A DNA stretch of 64,000 nucleotides from an uncultured Victivallis sp. (GTDB lineage Bacteria; Verrucomicrobiota; Lentisphaeria; Victivallales; Victivallaceae): contig CALXOA010000075.1 of the NCBI GenBank assembly GCA_944389895.1, positions 55,281 to 119,280 of the forward strand, read 5' to 3'. Of this stretch, positions 48,030 to 57,855 are shown piece by piece. The notes beneath the pieces were generated by a model. That model saw only the letters and a program-made list of their open reading frames with translations. It had not been told where the DNA came from and ran no database searches. How positions within the stretch are numbered: position 1 is the first letter of the stretch; each line of letters starts with the position of its first letter. The position numbers and the translations under genes are program-made.

Positions 48030-49124
48030 TCAGTTGGCGGGAATGAATACCACTGTTTCCTTCTTCAGGATGTTGTCCTTGGGCAGGTCACTGTTCAGCG
48101 CTTTCAAACTCTCCACGGAGATGTTCTGTTTACGGCAGAACTCTTCGATGGTGATCGTTTCATCTTCGACTTCAACCGGGATGGAGTTCCCCGCAAAAGC
48201 GGTGGTGTCTGCATTTACCGTCGGAGTGGTTGACGGCGCTGCCGGGGTACTCGTTTCAGAGGCGGCCGGGCTCTGCTGCGGCGCAACCGGAGTGCTTTCT
48301 GCCTGGTTCAGAAGATTGTCGATTTCACTCTGGGCCACCGGAGTCGCCACCGGAGTTTCAGCCGGTTTTGCAGTCGCCGGAGTGGTCATGGCGGCCGTTG
48401 CCGCACTGCTCTTGCCGGGGACGACCAGTTTCTGGCCGATCTGGAGCCGCCGGGTGGCTTCATCGGTGAGGTTGTTCGCTTTCTGAAGCTCGGAAGCCTT
48501 CAACCCCAGGCGGCGCGCAATGTGCGGAATCGTGTCACCGGCCTTGACGGTATAGGTTCCATCCGGGTTAAGCTGGGCAGAGCTTGAGGTGGTAGTTCGC
48601 CGGGTGCTTCCCGTCGCTTTTTTAGCCGCCTGGATGCTTTCGGATTTGACCGCCTGTCCACCGGCGGGCACGATCAGCTTCTGGCCGATCCGGATCCTGC
48701 GGGCGCTCTTGAGGTCGAGGTTGTTTGCCTTGAGCATCGCCGCGACACTGACGCCGTGCGCATTGGCGATCTTGCCCACAGTGTCACCGGCCTTGACGGT
48801 ATAGGTGCCTCCCGGAGTCGTGGCCGCCGAGGAATCGACGCCGCCACTGCTGGAGACGCCGCTCATCGGTTCATAGGTTTTCGGTACCGGCCGGGTGGCA
48901 GCCTTCGGCGGAGCGGCCGGAACTTCGGAGACGGTCGGCTGGGCCGGTGTCGTCGCAGGCGCCACAAAGTCGCTCATCGGCGTCTCCGCCGTGTCGGACG
49001 GCGCGATGTAGGAGCGGCGATCCATTACGACGTTACTGCAGCCGCCGCTGACGAACAACCCCCCGAAAACAGCAATGTGCAGAACTGCGACTCCGACCAG
49101 AATCACAAACATATTTTTTTTCAC
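48030..49124 (-). CDS. LysM-domain exported protein
   Basis: 364 residues. N-terminal signal (VILVGVAVLHIAVFGGLFVSGGC), with a possible lipoprotein Cys at ~29. Pro/Ala/Thr-rich linkers separate two clear LysM modules: TYTVKAGDTVGKIANAHGVS ... IGQKLIVP and TYTVKAGDTIPHIARRLGLK ... IGQKLVVP. A third, degenerate one closes the protein (TIEEFCRKQNISVESLKALN ... KETVVFIP). It should bind peptidoglycan in the periplasm; no catalytic domain is attached. Own promoter and terminator make it a single-gene unit. Confidence 0.88.
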   Translation of the reverse strand: MKKNMFVILVGVAVLHIAVFGGLFVSGGCSNVVMDRRSYIAPSDTAETPMSDFVAPATTPAQPTVSEVPAAPPKAATRPVPKTYEPMSGVSSSGGVDSSAATTPGGTYTVKAGDTVGKIANAHGVSVAAMLKANNLDLKSARRIRIGQKLIVPAGGQAVKSESIQAAKKATGSTRRTTTSSSAQLNPDGTYTVKAGDTIPHIARRLGLKASELQKANNLTDEATRRLQIGQKLVVPGKSSAATAAMTTPATAKPAETPVATPVAQSEIDNLLNQAESTPVAPQQSPAASETSTPAAPSTTPTVNADTTAFAGNSIPVEVEDETITIEEFCRKQNISVESLKALNSDLPKDNILKKETVVFIPAN

Positions 49125-49192
49125 TTGTCCGGCTCCTCTCTGCTGGCAAAATTATTCCGCCGTAGAACGGCAGTATTCAAATATCCAATAAT

Positions 49193-49220
49193 AATATATT
49201 GGCCCCGGCGGCAAATGCAA
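49193..49220 (-). promoter_or_regulatory. promoter of the LysM gene
   Basis: Minus strand: TTGCAT (49220-49215), 16-base spacer, TATATT (49198-49193). Same boxes as the ndk promoter. Confidence 0.6.
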
Positions 49221-49246
49221 AGGGAAAAACGCCTGAAGCGGGAAAA

Positions 49247-49555
49247 TTATCGGCTTTTTTCAGGCGACTGATATTTGAGTACGCTTTCTCCCTTTCTGAC
49301 GAGGCCGAATTTTTCCCGTGCGACCTTTTCCACCGTATCTGGTGAATTCTGCAAACCACCCACCTCCCGGTTGAGCCGGGCACGTTCGATTTTTTCCTCG
49401 GCAAGTCTGGCATTGAGCGAATTGAGTTCGGCCTGTCTGTTCTGATAGTTGCGGTAGACCGGCAGCAGCAACACTGCCGCCGCCGCGACGATCAGGAGCA
49501 GCACGAAGAACAACAGGTAATTGGAAACGGTTTTCTTCTTTCGGACTTCAGCCAT
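49247..49555 (-). CDS. FtsB/DivIC-like septum formation protein
   Basis: 102 residues: basic cytoplasmic N-terminus (EVRKKKTVSN), one membrane helix (~13-32), then a coiled coil (NRQAELNSLNARLAEEKIERAR) and the DTVEKVAREKFGLVRKGES segment typical of FtsB/DivIC. It probably acts in the divisome with FtsL and FtsQ, none of which is nearby. It lies 34 bp downstream of rho on the same strand. Confidence 0.85.
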   Translation of the reverse strand: MAEVRKKKTVSNYLLFFVLLLIVAAAAVLLLPVYRNYQNRQAELNSLNARLAEEKIERARLNREVGGLQNSPDTVEKVAREKFGLVRKGESVLKYQSPEKSR

Positions 49556-49589
49556 GGCGCGTCTCCTTCCGCTGGATACCCGGACCTGC

Positions 49590-51323
49590 TCAGTTGTTGC
49601 CGGGTTGGAGTGTCAACAGAAATTCGATGTTGGTTTTGACCTTCTTCAGGCGGCCGAGCAGCAGTTCCATCGCCTCCGCCGGCGGTACGCCGTTGATCGC
49701 TTTGCGCAGAATCCAGACCTTGTTCAATTCATCCGGATGAAGCAGCAGCTCCTCCTTGCGTGTGCCGGATTTTTCGACATTGATCGCCGGGTAGATCCGG
49801 CGGTCCGAAACGTTGCGGTCAAGGTGGAGCTCCATGTTACCGGTCCCCTTGAACTCTTCGAAGATCACATCGTCCATCCGGCTTCCGGTTTCGATCAACG
49901 CCGTCGCGATGATGGTCAGGCTGCCGTGCCCTTCGATGTTGCGCGCCGCGCCGAAGAAACGCTTCGGCTTGTGCAGCGCGGTCGCATCGACGCCGCCGGT
50001 CAGAATCTTGCCGCTGTGCGGCTGAAGCGTATTGTAGGCACGGGCGAGGCGGGTGATGCTGTCGAGCAGGATCACCACGTCCTGCTTGTATTCAACCATC
50101 CGCTTTGCCTTCTCGATCACCATTTCCGCGACCTGAACATGGCGCTCCGGCGGCTCGTCGAAGGTCGAACTGACCACTTCGGCATCGACGCTTCGCTTCA
50201 TGTCGGTGACCTCTTCCGGGCGTTCGTCGATCAGCAGGATGATCAGCTTGACCTCCGGGTTGTTGGCCCGGATGCTGTTGGCGATCTTCTGCAGCAGCAC
50301 GGTTTTCCCGGTTCGCGGCGGGGCGACGATCAGACCGCGCTGCCCTTTGCCGATCGGCGTGACCAGATCGACGATCCGGGTCGAGTAATCACCCGGGTCG
50401 CGTTCGAGCACCAGACGCTGGGTCGGAAAGTAGGGAACCAGGCTGTTGAAGGGAATGATCTCCTTCTTACGCTCCGGGGAATCGTTGTTGATGCTCTCAA
50501 CCTTCAACATCGCGAAGAAGCGTTCCTTCTCGCGGGGGGTGCGGATCTGTCCGGCGACGAAATCCCCGGTTTTCAACGCGAAACGTTTGATCTGGGAAGG
50601 CGACAGATAGATGTCCTCGGAGCACGGCAGATAGCTGTAGGACGGGGAACGCAGAAAGCCGAACCCGTCCGGCAGCACTTCGAGGTAGCCCGAGCCGAAC
50701 ATCTGCCCGCACTTCTCGGCGTTGGCGCGGAGAATCTCGCAGACCAGGGTCGATTTGTCCAGAGCACCGATTCCCTCGATTCCGAGTTCGGCGCCCATGA
50801 GCGCGAGCTCCTGCATCGATTTCTCCTGCAATTCGCTGATGTTGAGCGAAGGCACGATCACATCGCGCTGGATTTCACGGCGATTGTTGTTCCCGTTGTT
50901 GTGGTGGCGGCGCTGCTGCCCCTGGTACTGCTGCTGTTGATTGGGCTGCGGCTCCTCGCTGCCGCGATTATACTGTTGCTCGGAGCCTTCGGGAACTCCC
51001 TCCGGCCTGCCGTTTCTCGCCGGTGCGGAAACCGGCCGTTCCTCCGCCAGTTCCTCGCGGAGCAATTCGCGCATGACCTCTTCCGGGGTCGGTTCTGCAG
51101 TGAACGGCAGTTCTCCGGTCTGGGCTGCGGGTTCCGCTGCGGAGGCGGCCTGTCGGATGTGCCGCTTCCTTCCGGCGGCCGGAGCTCCCGTTTCAGGGGT
51201 GTCGGCCGGAGTATCGATGACCGGTTTCGCCTTCGGGCGGCGTCCGCGCCGTTTGGGGGCCTGAGGCTGCTGGGATTCTCCGTTGATTTCGCCGGGGGGG
51301 ATCAGATCTTTGGTTTCGTCCAT
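49590..51323 (-). CDS. rho: transcription termination factor Rho with Q/N-rich N-terminal arm
   Basis: 577 residues against ~420 for E. coli Rho. The first ~155 residues are an extra arm: basic KRRGRRPK, acidic [15 protein letters not shown] and a Q/N-rich low-complexity segment at ~114-149. The Rho core follows: RNA-binding N and cold-shock domains (~158-290; [13 protein letters not shown]), Walker A APPRTGKT (334-341), [13 protein letters not shown], the Q-loop region KAKRMVEY and [11 protein letters not shown], ending GNMELHLDR and [13 protein letters not shown]-driven RNA translocase that ends transcription. Starts 3 bp after coaE. Confidence 0.96.
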   Translation of the reverse strand: MDETKDLIPPGEINGESQQPQAPKRRGRRPKAKPVIDTPADTPETGAPAAGRKRHIRQAASAAEPAAQTGELPFTAEPTPEEVMRELLREELAEERPVSAPARNGRPEGVPEGSEQQYNRGSEEPQPNQQQQYQGQQRRHHNNGNNNRREIQRDVIVPSLNISELQEKSMQELALMGAELGIEGIGALDKSTLVCEILRANAEKCGQMFGSGYLEVLPDGFGFLRSPSYSYLPCSEDIYLSPSQIKRFALKTGDFVAGQIRTPREKERFFAMLKVESINNDSPERKKEIIPFNSLVPYFPTQRLVLERDPGDYSTRIVDLVTPIGKGQRGLIVAPPRTGKTVLLQKIANSIRANNPEVKLIILLIDERPEEVTDMKRSVDAEVVSSTFDEPPERHVQVAEMVIEKAKRMVEYKQDVVILLDSITRLARAYNTLQPHSGKILTGGVDATALHKPKRFFGAARNIEGHGSLTIIATALIETGSRMDDVIFEEFKGTGNMELHLDRNVSDRRIYPAINVEKSGTRKEELLLHPDELNKVWILRKAINGVPPAEAMELLLGRLKKVKTNIEFLLTLQPGNN

Positions 51324-51326
51324 GAT

Positions 51327-51920
51327 TTATCTTACCTTCAATTGATTGATGAGCCTGTCGATCTGGCGTTCAAGTTCGGCGCGGGTCCCGTTGTTGATCA
51401 GCCCCGCGTCGGCCCGTTCCAGTTTGAGATCGGGAGCCAGTTGCCTGCGTTCCCGGTCCGCGATATTCTCCGGGGTGAAATGCCGCCGTTCGCACAACCG
51501 GCGGCGCCGGAGTTCCGGAGCCGCCCATACGGCGACGGTCCGGTCGAATTTGTTTTCAAAACCCGTTTCATAGAGAAGCGGTATTTCAATGGCCGCATCG
51601 GCGTCGTCACGCCGACAGCAGGCGATGAAATCATCCAGCTTCCGGTTCAACAGCGGATAGACAAGAGCGGTCAGCGCCTCAAGTTCCACCGGATCGGCGA
51701 AAACGATTCCGGCGAGTTTGGAGCGCTCGATCCGCCCCGATGCATCGAACGGGCGTTCCGCCCAGCGGCCACGGAGCGCCGCGGTCAATTCCGGCGGAGG
51801 GGCGTCGTAAAGCTCGTGACAGATGCGATCCGCGTCGGCTGTCCGCCAGTTCCGGGCGGCAAAAATTGACAATACTGCACTCTTACCGCAACCGAAAGAG
51901 CCGGTAATTCCCAATATCAT
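51327..51920 (-). CDS. coaE: dephospho-CoA kinase
   Basis: 197 residues, normal length. P-loop GSFGCGKS at 7-14, DADRICHELY (the conserved DAD), and IEIPLLYETGFENKFDRTVAVWA with the conserved PLL(Y/F)E motif. It phosphorylates dephospho-CoA in the last step of coenzyme A synthesis. First gene of coaE-rho-ftsB; the promoter lies in the AT-rich gap shared with the divergent NUDIX gene. Confidence 0.95.
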   Translation of the reverse strand: MILGITGSFGCGKSAVLSIFAARNWRTADADRICHELYDAPPPELTAALRGRWAERPFDASGRIERSKLAGIVFADPVELEALTALVYPLLNRKLDDFIACCRRDDADAAIEIPLLYETGFENKFDRTVAVWAAPELRRRRLCERRHFTPENIADRERRQLAPDLKLERADAGLINNGTRAELERQIDRLINQLKVR

Positions 51921-52085
51921 AAGTAAATTCTCACTCCGACCGCATTGGTGAAAAGTTCAGAAACGCAGTGGCACACTTGGTAATTCGGAATAAAGGAATT
52001 GAACAGGTTTTATCTTAATCTAACTTGAAATATTCAATTTGCAAGTGCATGTTAAAGAAAAATCAATATATTTGTACAGGATTTT

Positions 52086-52649
52086 ATGCGACAGAAGATC
52101 ATGGACCATACTGTCCTCGGCTCCGGGCGGTTTCTGGTACTCAGGGAAATACGGTTCGAGGACGATCGCGGCCGCATCCGGCGCTGGGAGTCGGTCGACC
52201 GTGCGGGAGGCGCTGCGGCAAGTTTCATCGTCGCCAGGATTGTTCCGGATGATGAGTTTCTGTTTGTGCGCCAGTTTCGCCCGCCCGCGGGAAAACTGAT
52301 GCTTGAATTTCCTGCCGGTTTGATCGATCCCGGGGAGACGCCGGAGCAGACTGCCGTGCGGGAGCTTTATGAGGAAACCGGCTATGCCGGCCGGGTGGTC
52401 TCGGTGTCCCGCCCCGCTTACAGCTCTCCCGGTTTGACCGGGGAACCGATCACAATGGTCGTGATGGAAATAGACGGTGATGCCTGCCGGGGCAGGGAAA
52501 TTGTTCCTCACCCGGAAGAGAGCGAGTCGATCGAATGTTTCCATGTTCCTCGTGCCCGTCTCGCTGCTTTTGTCCGGGAACAGGAAGAGCTGGGCGTGGG
52601 GATCGACTCCAAAATCTATACGTTTCTTGCGGGACTCTCCCTGCGTTGA
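52086..52649 (+). CDS. NUDIX hydrolase (ADP-ribose pyrophosphatase-like)
   Basis: 187 residues. NUDIX box G-x5-E-x7-REUxEExGU reads GLIDPGETPEQTAVRELYEETGY, preceded by FVRQFRPPAGKLMLEFPAG, typical of the ADP-ribose/NudF group. The PAYSSPGLTGE segment fits this too. It hydrolyses a nucleoside diphosphate linked to another moiety, most likely ADP-ribose. ATG 52086 has AGGA 5-6 bases before; ATG 52101 is the alternative. Confidence 0.9.
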   Translation: MRQKIMDHTVLGSGRFLVLREIRFEDDRGRIRRWESVDRAGGAAASFIVARIVPDDEFLFVRQFRPPAGKLMLEFPAGLIDPGETPEQTAVRELYEETGYAGRVVSVSRPAYSSPGLTGEPITMVVMEIDGDACRGREIVPHPEESESIECFHVPRARLAAFVREQEELGVGIDSKIYTFLAGLSLR

Positions 52650-52722
52650 GTCCCCTTTTTTTCGGCATGATTTGTTAAAATGGTTTAGTAGAAGTGGAGC
52701 GGTAATGGAAGGGAGCAGAAAA

Positions 52723-53925
52723 ATGGACAAAAAAGAGCTTGAACAGGCAGTACGGCGCAATCTTGACTGGTTCCGGCATTCGAAGGTGATGGATCCCCCC
52801 GACGGGAGCTGGGGCGTCGCGGAACGGCTGGCCGTTACGCAGGGGAACAGTGCACTTGAAAAAATCTTCACGGTTTTTCCGGCCTGGAGTGAATTTGACG
52901 GTTACTGTGTGATCGAGCCGCGCCGGCCGGACTGCAATTTCGAGACGGCTCTCCTGTTTCTGCTGGCCGGGGAACACTTCGACTGCACGGAATACCGGGA
53001 GGTCGGCGGAAATCTGCTCCATTATCTCTTCCGCCGCAGCGGAATGCTTTTTTCTGAGAGCGGTACCTGGAACTGGTCCAGCATCACCAGATATCCGACC
53101 CGCTGGTATGATGACAACGGCTGGTGCGGCGCACTGCAGCTGCTGATTGCCCGGCTCCGGCCCGACCTTGACCGCGAGTACCGCCTTTCGTTCTGGGGAA
53201 GCATGCTCGCGGAACGCCTCGCCGACGGAGTGGATCGGGCGATCGACAGTTCTCGCCCCATCGAGCACGGCGTCTGGCCGGATCCTGAGGGCTACTGGCA
53301 GGGGGAGCCCCGGCTTCCCCACTGGGGTGCGGTCGCTCTGTTCGCGGGAAGCGCATGCCGCGGAAGCGGTTTCCGCGAAAAGTTCAACCGGGTTATCCGT
53401 CGCTACTACGAGTATCTCTTCCGGCGTCGCGATACGCTGATCGCCAGCGAACTGGCCTACGCGCTTCTCGGTGCCGCCTGGGTTGCCGGGTGGAACGACG
53501 ACGGATTTTATCGTGAACTGGTCGAAGCGTTTTCCTCCCGGATGCTTGAGCGGATGGATCCGGCGACCGGCAATCTGCCGGCGGAACACTGCGAGGCCCC
53601 CCGGGGCCCCCATCTGGTCGATACGATTTATACCGCCAACTGGGCGCTGCTCGGCATGCAGGCGGCTGCGACGTTGACCGGCAACCCGGAACAGCATGCC
53701 GCCGCGGACCGGCTCGCCGGATTGATGCTCCGGATTCAGGATGCCTCCGGCGTTCCGGCATACGACGGCTGCTGGCGCGGCATGTTCGACCTCGAAGCCG
53801 GTACCTGGGGCGGCGGCGACTGTTACGAGGGTGGGCAGAACAGCATCTACTCCGGCTGGACCAACGCTCCCATCGCGCTGGCGCTTCTGCTGCGCGCCGG
53901 GGAGCGTTCCCTGATCCAGCTGTGA
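52723..53925 (+). CDS. uncharacterised Trp-rich helical-toroid-like protein
   Basis: 400 residues from ATG 52723 (GGGAG 8 bases before); ATG 52705 with its own GGAG would add 6. Rich in Trp and Tyr, with repeated helical segments (NFETALLFLLAGEHFD, WCGALQLLIARLRPD, ASELAYALLGAAWVAGW, TIYTANWALLGMQAA). A GGQNSIYSGWTNAPIALALL ending suggests an (alpha/alpha)6 toroid like those of GH88/GH105/GH127 or terpenoid-cyclase folds. No catalytic motif is recognised and there is no signal peptide. It follows the NUDIX gene by ~70 bp. Function unknown; a glycan-related role is a guess from the region. Confidence 0.75.
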   Translation: MDKKELEQAVRRNLDWFRHSKVMDPPDGSWGVAERLAVTQGNSALEKIFTVFPAWSEFDGYCVIEPRRPDCNFETALLFLLAGEHFDCTEYREVGGNLLHYLFRRSGMLFSESGTWNWSSITRYPTRWYDDNGWCGALQLLIARLRPDLDREYRLSFWGSMLAERLADGVDRAIDSSRPIEHGVWPDPEGYWQGEPRLPHWGAVALFAGSACRGSGFREKFNRVIRRYYEYLFRRRDTLIASELAYALLGAAWVAGWNDDGFYRELVEAFSSRMLERMDPATGNLPAEHCEAPRGPHLVDTIYTANWALLGMQAAATLTGNPEQHAAADRLAGLMLRIQDASGVPAYDGCWRGMFDLEAGTWGGGDCYEGGQNSIYSGWTNAPIALALLLRAGERSLIQL

Positions 53926-53968
53926 CGCCCGGCCGTTTGCGGGGCTGTTGCTTTCGCGGGAGGAGAGA

Positions 53969-55648
53969 TCACCGTCGGTTCAGGGCCGAGGCGATCGCTC
54001 CGATCGCCGCCAGATTGATGTTGACGTTGACTCCGACTCCGTAGACGATCCGGTCGGAATCCTCGAACCGCAATCCGATGAAGGCGATCGCCTGTGCCGC
54101 GGAACCGCGTCCGAGCGCATGTTCCGAGTAGAGTTCAACCTGAAATTTCGGTATTGCGGGGCAGCGGTTCAATGCGGCTGCCGCCGCTTCGATCGGACCG
54201 CTGCCGGTACCGATCACCGCATAGGTTGATTCGCCGGCCCGCAGTTCGAGTTCCACCCCGGTCTGGTCGACTCCAACCGGCGCCGGGCGCTGAATCCGGA
54301 ATCCGCCGATCGCCACCCGTCCTTCCGGGACGACGAATTTTTCCAGGAAAATCCGATAGATTCCGGCGGCCGGAATTTCTCCGCCGGTCGCTTCGACTTC
54401 CTGCTGCACCGCCCTTGCCACGTCCGGCTGCATCGCCTTCGGCACCGAAATGCCGTAGACGTTTTCGAGAATGTAGGCGACGCCGCCTTTGCCCGACTGA
54501 CTGTTGATCCGGATCAAACCATCCTGCCCGCGCCCGATATCGGCGGGATCGAGGAGGAGATACGGAATTTTCCAACCCTGCTGAAAGGCTTCGGAGATTG
54601 CTTCGCGCTGTGCCAGAGCCTTGCGGATCGCATCCTGATGGGTCCCGGAGAATGCGGTGAATACCAACTCTCCCGCATAGGGTGCGCGGGGGTGTACTCC
54701 GATCCCCGATACCTCTTCGACGAAATCGACGACATCGGGCAGATGCGAGAGATCGAGGCCGGGTTCGATGCCGCGCGCCTTGAGGTTCAGCGCAAAGGTC
54801 ACCAGATCCGTGTTGCCGGTCCGCTCTCCGTGTCCGAGCAGGGTTCCTTCCACCCGTTCCGCGCCGGCCAGAACCGCCATTTCGGCGGCGGCGATGGCAC
54901 ATCCCTGATCGTTGTGGGTGTGGACGCTGAGCGTTGTCTCTTCGTTTTTCGAATAGCGCCTTCGGAACATTTCAATGAGATCGGCATATTCATAGGGCGG
55001 CCGCCGTTCGACCGTCGCCGGGAGGTTCAGAATGAACATCTCCTTGCTGCATGTCCCGCGGGCCGCTTTGACCGCTTCGGCGAGGTCCACGATGAATCCC
55101 ATTTTGCTGTCGGAGAACTCCTCGGGGGAAAACTCATAATGCGCCTGTTCCGCCAGTCCGATCCGATCGAGTCCCTCCAGAATCCGGCGGGTTCCGTCGA
55201 CGGCAGTTTCGATCACTTCCTTTTCGCTTTTGCCGAGCACGAAGCGGCGGTGGAGTTCACTGGCTGCGATGTAACAGTGGACGGAGACGTTTTTCGCCCC
55301 GCGAATCGATTCGATCGTCCGCGCAATCAGATCCGGACGGGCCGCGGTGAAGACCGTGATGCGCACGTCATCCGGAATTTCTCCGTCGCCGATCAGTTGC
55401 CGGACAAATTCGAACTCCTCGGTCGACGCGGCAGGATAGGCGATTTCGATCTCCCGGAAGCCGAGTTGCGTCAACATCCGGAAATAGCGCAGTTTCGTCT
55501 CTCTGTTCATCGGGCGGGCGAAAGCCTGGTTGCCGTCGCGCAGATCGACGGAAGCCCAGATCGGTGCCCGGGTGATGCGGCGTGCCGGCCAGACGCGGTT
55601 GTCGATTTCGACCGGTTCACACGGACGGTATTTGGGATACGGTTTCAT
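53969..55648 (-). CDS. leuA: 2-isopropylmalate synthase, type 2
   Basis: 559 residues, start preceded by AAGGAG. RAPIWASVDLRDGNQAFARPM at ~27-47 is the metal-binding opening of LeuA type 2. HTHNDQGCAIAAAE and EGTLLGHGERTGNTDLV supply the metal-binding His and the GNxD motif. The C-terminal ~130 residues (from ~430) form the leucine-sensing domain (ESTYAVIGTGSGPIEAAAAAL, VNVNINLAAIGAIASALNR). It condenses acetyl-CoA with 2-ketoisovalerate. It stands alone; the rest of the leucine pathway is not in the window, and no T-box or leader peptide was found. Confidence 0.95.
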   Translation of the reverse strand: MKPYPKYRPCEPVEIDNRVWPARRITRAPIWASVDLRDGNQAFARPMNRETKLRYFRMLTQLGFREIEIAYPAASTEEFEFVRQLIGDGEIPDDVRITVFTAARPDLIARTIESIRGAKNVSVHCYIAASELHRRFVLGKSEKEVIETAVDGTRRILEGLDRIGLAEQAHYEFSPEEFSDSKMGFIVDLAEAVKAARGTCSKEMFILNLPATVERRPPYEYADLIEMFRRRYSKNEETTLSVHTHNDQGCAIAAAEMAVLAGAERVEGTLLGHGERTGNTDLVTFALNLKARGIEPGLDLSHLPDVVDFVEEVSGIGVHPRAPYAGELVFTAFSGTHQDAIRKALAQREAISEAFQQGWKIPYLLLDPADIGRGQDGLIRINSQSGKGGVAYILENVYGISVPKAMQPDVARAVQQEVEATGGEIPAAGIYRIFLEKFVVPEGRVAIGGFRIQRPAPVGVDQTGVELELRAGESTYAVIGTGSGPIEAAAAALNRCPAIPKFQVELYSEHALGRGSAAQAIAFIGLRFEDSDRIVYGVGVNVNINLAAIGAIASALNRR

Positions 55649-56213
55649 ATTCTCTCCTTGTGTTGACCATGGTTTCTCAATTGTTTTTCTGATTGAAATG
55701 AGTGATTCCGAAACGTTTGTCCCCCGGGCGTCCGCGGAGAGTGAAGATTCACTCCGGTACGGCGCGGACCGCGCGGAGGCATGTCGAGGATTGCGCCGGT
55801 TCGGCCGATGGGGAAAGGTTCAGAAGACGTTCTGCGAAGCAACCCCTCAGGCCAGACCGGCGCGAGTAAGTCGCAGAAGCAGGGAAACGGTGCATGCGGA
55901 AACGCTCCCGCGACCGGAATCGCCGGAGATCACCGGAAATGTTCTGTGGAAATAGTCACTCCGCATGGTTCACCTGTCTGAATAAACGTTCCTTTTACAA
56001 TAATCGTTTTCAGTCGCAAATGCAAGTCCGACGACTTTAAAAAGAGCGACTCTTTCCGGATTTCCCAGACGGGTGAGGATCACTGATCGCGGCGGGAACG
56101 GGAAACTTCCTCTTGACTGTTGGAAGTGCCATGCTATCTTTTAACATGAGACCGCAATGGAAAATGAAAGCGGTCCGGAAATAGGAAAAAATCTTTCAGG
56201 AGGACCTTGGATC
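55649..56213. other. intergenic region between leuA and the GH20-like gene
   Basis: ~560 bases with no supported gene. It holds the upstream region of leuA on one strand and the promoter of the GH20-like gene (56113-56140) on the other. Several GC-rich inverted repeats exist (for example GCGCGGACCGCGC near 55760), but no known riboswitch pattern. Confidence 0.5.
56113..56140 (+). promoter_or_regulatory. promoter of the GH20-like gene
   Basis: TTGACT (56113-56118), 16-base spacer, TATCTT (56135-56140), ~75 bases before the start. Confidence 0.65.
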
Positions 56214-57674
56214 ATGGAAAAACGTACGTTGGAGCTGCTCCGTCAGCGGTTGATCCCGGAGCCGCGCATTGCCGATTTCCGCGACGGCGCTCCGTTCGTA
56301 CTCGAAAACGGTTGTCGTGTCGAACTGTCCTTCCCGGCATCGGGGGAAGAGTGCCGTCGGCTGTTCCAGGCCTTCTGGCGCACTGAGCCGGAGATCGCTG
56401 CCGGACCGGTCGCCGCGGTTGCTCCGGAGGGGTATGATGTCGACATCACCGCGGAACGGCTCAGGATCAGCGTCTCCGATCCGGCCGGGCTCCGTCACGC
56501 CCTTGCGACGTTGAGACAGCTTGCGGAACCGGAACGCAATGTACTCCGATTCCGACACTTCCTGCTCGCTCCGGGGCGGATCTCCGACGCGCCGGCGCTG
56601 GGATTTCGCGCGGTTCACCTCTGCTGGTTTCCCGAGAGCCGGGTTGAGGAACTTGAGCGCTCCATCCGGCTTGCCGCATTCTACAAGTTCAACGCGGTGG
56701 TGATCGAACCTTGGGGGGTGTTTCCCTTTGCTTCCCACCCGGAGTTCTGCTGGCCGGACCGGAAGGTGGACCGCAACGAGTTCTCCCGGCTGATCGGCCT
56801 CGGGCGGTCGCTCGGACTGGAGATGGTCCCGCAACTCAATCTGCTCGGGCACGGATCAGCCTCAAGGGTCTGCTCCGGGAAACATTTTTTTCTCGACGCT
56901 CATCCGGAACTGGCGGCGCTTCAGGAGCCGGACGGTTGGGCGTGGTGTCTCTCCAATCCCGAAACCCGCCGGATTCTCGCTGATCTGGCGCTGGAGCTCC
57001 ACGACTTCTTCGGCCGCCCCCGCCATTTTCACATCGGTTGCGACGAGGCCTACAATCTCGCGACCTGTCTTGCCTGCCGCGAACGCGATCCCGCGCAGCT
57101 GGTGGCCGGTCACATCACCTTCTTCCATGATCTCTTTGCCCACCGCAGCACGCAGTGCATCATGTGGCACGACATGCTGCTCGAGATCGGAGATCCCCGC
57201 TGGGAAGGGTGTATTGTCGGCGGTCACGACTTCAACCATCTCGGAGAACTGCACCGGTCTTTGCCGCACGATCTGCTGATCGCCGACTGGCAGTACGGGA
57301 AACCGCATGACGGAGAGGTCCCGTGGCCCACCACCCGCTTTTTCCGGGAACAGGGGTTCCCGGTCGTGGTCTGCCCGTGGCTGGAACCGGAAGGCACGTT
57401 GAGCCTGGGGCGTTTCGCAGCACGGGAAAAACTGACCGGAATGATTGCAACCACATGGCACATGGCGACCGAAGTCAACCTTTTCAAGATCTTTTTCTTC
57501 GGGGCGCAGGGAGCATGGCGCGGTGATTATGACGATCGCTTTCCGTGGGCGGACAACCTCCAGCAGTTCAACCGCCATGTCAGGATGGTCAATCGGGATG
57601 CCGGTTTCTCCGGCTATCAGAACAGCGGAACCGCAGTCTGGCAGCTCCCTCCGGAGAGCAGCTGTGTCGGATAG
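56214..57674 (+). CDS. GH20-like beta-N-acetylhexosaminidase
   Basis: 486 residues from ATG 56214, with AGGAGG (56198-56203) upstream. N-terminal GH20b-like alpha/beta domain (~1-120; DVDITAERLRISVSDPAGLRHALATL) and a TIM barrel with the catalytic pair Asp277-Glu278 in HIGCDEAYN. No signal peptide, so an intracellular enzyme is expected. The barrel differs from classic GH20 in its end (TTWHMATEVNLFKIFFFGAQGAW), so activity on GlcNAc or GalNAc ends is likely but not certain. Single-gene unit with its own promoter. Confidence 0.85.
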   Translation: MEKRTLELLRQRLIPEPRIADFRDGAPFVLENGCRVELSFPASGEECRRLFQAFWRTEPEIAAGPVAAVAPEGYDVDITAERLRISVSDPAGLRHALATLRQLAEPERNVLRFRHFLLAPGRISDAPALGFRAVHLCWFPESRVEELERSIRLAAFYKFNAVVIEPWGVFPFASHPEFCWPDRKVDRNEFSRLIGLGRSLGLEMVPQLNLLGHGSASRVCSGKHFFLDAHPELAALQEPDGWAWCLSNPETRRILADLALELHDFFGRPRHFHIGCDEAYNLATCLACRERDPAQLVAGHITFFHDLFAHRSTQCIMWHDMLLEIGDPRWEGCIVGGHDFNHLGELHRSLPHDLLIADWQYGKPHDGEVPWPTTRFFREQGFPVVVCPWLEPEGTLSLGRFAAREKLTGMIATTWHMATEVNLFKIFFFGAQGAWRGDYDDRFPWADNLQQFNRHVRMVNRDAGFSGYQNSGTAVWQLPPESSCVG

Positions 57675-57710
57675 AAAAAAGAAATATTACTAATTTCCTC
57701 GAGATTCCAT

Positions 57711-57739
57711 TTGCAAAAGCATCGTTGGCGGTGTATATA
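57711..57739 (+). promoter_or_regulatory. promoter of the parvulin gene
   Basis: TTGCAA (57711-57716), 17-base spacer, TATATA (57734-57739). Confidence 0.65.
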
Positions 57740-57855
57740 TAGAAAACGTTCTCTCGGAATTGCGGATGGCGCATCGGGGGATCGTGGAAATGTGAATGCC
57801 AGAGGATGGATGGACCGGCGGGTCCGTCCGCTTAGAAAAAAAGGAGGAAGAAATT

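Noticed and set aside
49521..51869. A plus-strand open frame of ~780 codons opposite rho and coaE
   Set aside because: Mirror of two conserved genes; no motif, no start signal.
55649..56000. T-box or leader-peptide attenuator for leuA
   Set aside because: No AGGGUGG-type T-box core, no run of Leu codons in a short leader frame, and no competing terminator hairpin with a U tract was seen.
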